Positions 23,362 to 24,077 of a DNA stretch of 24,077 nucleotides are shown here, piece after piece (position 1 is the first letter of the stretch; each line of letters begins with the position of its first letter). The notes below the pieces were generated by a model, which was not told the origin of the DNA, did no database searches, and was given only the letters and a program-made list of their open reading frames with translations. This DNA is from Candidatus Neomicrothrix sp. UBA2131 (GTDB taxonomy: Bacteria; Actinomycetota; Acidimicrobiia; Acidimicrobiales; MedAcidi-G1). The stretch is from assembly GCA_002329075.1 (NCBI GenBank), contig DCXR01000053.1, positions 75,778 through 99,854 on the forward strand, read 5' to 3'. The position numbers were made by a program, and so were the translations under genes.

Positions 23362-23390
23362 TTGACCGTCAGGTCACCGGGCCGTAGCGT
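23362..23390 (+). promoter_or_regulatory. rRNA operon promoter, downstream copy
   Basis: TTGACC (23362-23367), a 17-bp spacer and TAGCGT (23385-23390). This is the best -35/-10 pair in the window, predicting a start near 23397. TGACC and GGTCA (23363-23375) form a small inverted repeat over the -35 and spacer. Confidence 0.72.
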
Positions 23391-23396
23391 GGTCAG

Positions 23397-23777
23397 GCGC
23401 CTTCCCGGCGACGTCCCATTCGGGCCCCACCGGGCGGTGTCCAGGGTACAGACGCCTTCCCTCGGGGGAAGGGCGTGTGCCAGGTGGCCCACGGTCGCCA
23501 GGTGCTCCTTGAAAACGGAATAGAGGACGATGAATGCCAGTGCGGGCTGGCCACCGGCGATCACGAGTCGCCACTGGCCAGACCCTGACAATTCATATGC
23601 AAACGGACAAGGGCGTCGAGCCGTCATCTGACGGGTCGACGGCCCCTGACCTGATGCCATACGGATGGGACCTCGGTCCCGATCCGATGTCAAGCTCGTG
23701 CCGGTGCGGCCCCTGGGCAGCACCGGAACCACTGATTTCGACGCCGGCGCCTGCTTCGGCAGGTGACAGCGGAGATT
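23397..23777 (+). other. Pre-rRNA leader rich in hairpins
   Basis: No gene is supported here. Hairpins visible are: ACGC-CTTCCC with GGGAAG-G-GCGT (23452-23476); GCCAGTG with CACTGGC (23536-23578); GTCGA-gc-CGTCA with TGACG-gg-TCGAC (23615-23640); CGGATGGGAC with GTCCC-G-ATCCG (23662-23686); CCGGTG with CACCGG (23701-23726); and CCTGC-TTCG-GCAGG (23750-23763). Such leaders take part in antitermination, processing and 30S assembly. Which of them pair with the 3' flank of 16S for RNase III cannot be told without that flank. Confidence 0.7.
23507..23523 (+). promoter_or_regulatory. boxA/processing-like element in the rRNA leader
   Basis: CCTTGAAAACGGAATAG resembles the TTGAGAACTCAATAG element of mycobacterial pre-rRNA leaders, linked to antitermination or processing. 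Similarity was judged by eye. Confidence 0.45.
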
Positions 23778-24077
23778 TTGACGGAGAGTTTGATCCTGGC
23801 TCAGGACGAACGCTGGCGGCGGGCCTAATACATGCAAGTCGAACGCAGTCGACCTTCGGGTCATATGACTGAGTGGCGAACGGGTGAGTAACACGTGAGA
23901 AACCTGCCCCGAAGACTGGAATAACCCGAGGAAACTCGGGCTAATACCGGATGTCCCCAGATGGCCGCATGGCCGACTGAGGAAATGCTCCGGCGCTTTG
24001 GGAGGGTCTCGCGGCCTATCAGCTTGTTGGTGAGGTAACGGCTCACCAAGGCTTCGACGGGTAGCTGGTCTGAGAGG
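23778..24077 (+). rRNA. rrs: 16S ribosomal RNA, 5' part (cut by window end)
   Basis: AGAGTTTGATCCTGGCTCAG begins at 23785 and corresponds to E. coli position 8, placing the mature 5' end near 23778. Further conserved stretches are GACGAACGCTGGCGGC, CATGCAAGTCGAACG, GTGAGTAACACGTGAG, CTAATACCGGATG and GACGGGTAGCTGGTCTGAGAGG, the last running to the window edge near E. coli position 290. The sequence looks actinobacterial and possibly Acidimicrobiia, judged by eye. The remaining ~1.2 kb, 23S and 5S are outside. Confidence 0.98.

Noticed and set aside
23534..23872. Plus-strand open frame entering the 16S gene
   Set aside because: It runs into conserved 16S sequence and has no homology or ribosome binding site.
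23307..23894. Minus-strand open frame across the rRNA leader and 16S start
   Set aside because: Covers rRNA promoters and conserved 16S sequence; no domain resemblance.

Overview
The window is a high-GC, densely packed chromosomal segment from an actinobacterium. The gene order infC-rpmI-rplT-tsnR, then pheST, then argCJBDFRGH is the one known from Actinomycetota such as Mycobacterium. The DUF1844 gene next to infC, the long-form HisG and the first ~300 nt of the 16S rRNA gene agree with this. The 16S and leader style make me lean to an uncultivated Acidimicrobiia-like lineage. That is an inference; a 16S database search would settle it. Almost everything here is housekeeping, with no mobile element, CRISPR array or tRNA gene.

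Layout, left to right. The window opens inside ribD (riboflavin synthesis), followed by hisG (first step of histidine synthesis). A convergent DUF1844 gene on the minus strand (1917-2354) backs onto a ~360 bp leader region for infC (IF-3), then rpmI (L35), rplT (L20) and a SpoU/TrmH-type rRNA methyltransferase. pheS-pheT follow, then a zinc-free quinone-oxidoreductase-like MDR gene. From 9468 to 17821 runs a complete arginine block, argC-J-B-D-F-R-G-H. Most joints up to argR, and argG/argH, overlap or nearly touch, and a palindromic ARG-box-like operator lies on the argC promoter. With the bifunctional ArgJ, the block covers the acetyl cycle and the conversion of ornithine to arginine. A hotdog-fold thioesterase and a Nudix hydrolase gene continue the same strand. 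On the minus strand are a class A penicillin-binding protein with two PASTA domains and a small membrane-anchored protein of unknown function. Divergent from these, tyrS leads into a ribosomal RNA operon with two tandem promoters, a hairpin-rich ~380 nt leader and the 5' part of the 16S gene, cut by the window edge.

The most interesting signals concern expression rather than new proteins. (1) infC seems to start at a non-canonical AUA codon whose bases overlap the stop codon of an 8-codon upstream ORF with a good ribosome binding site. Its leader also holds a perfect 12-bp stem plus T-rich tract, apparently an attenuator. (2) hisG, the MDR gene and argC each have a TANNNT -10 box exactly 6 nt before the start codon, which predicts leaderless mRNAs; tyrS may show a weaker version. 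(3) The argC promoter carries a perfect 8-bp inverted repeat and a further half-site over its -35. In E. coli IF-3 discriminates against non-canonical starts and affects leaderless initiation, so these features could form one translational control theme, though that link is speculative.
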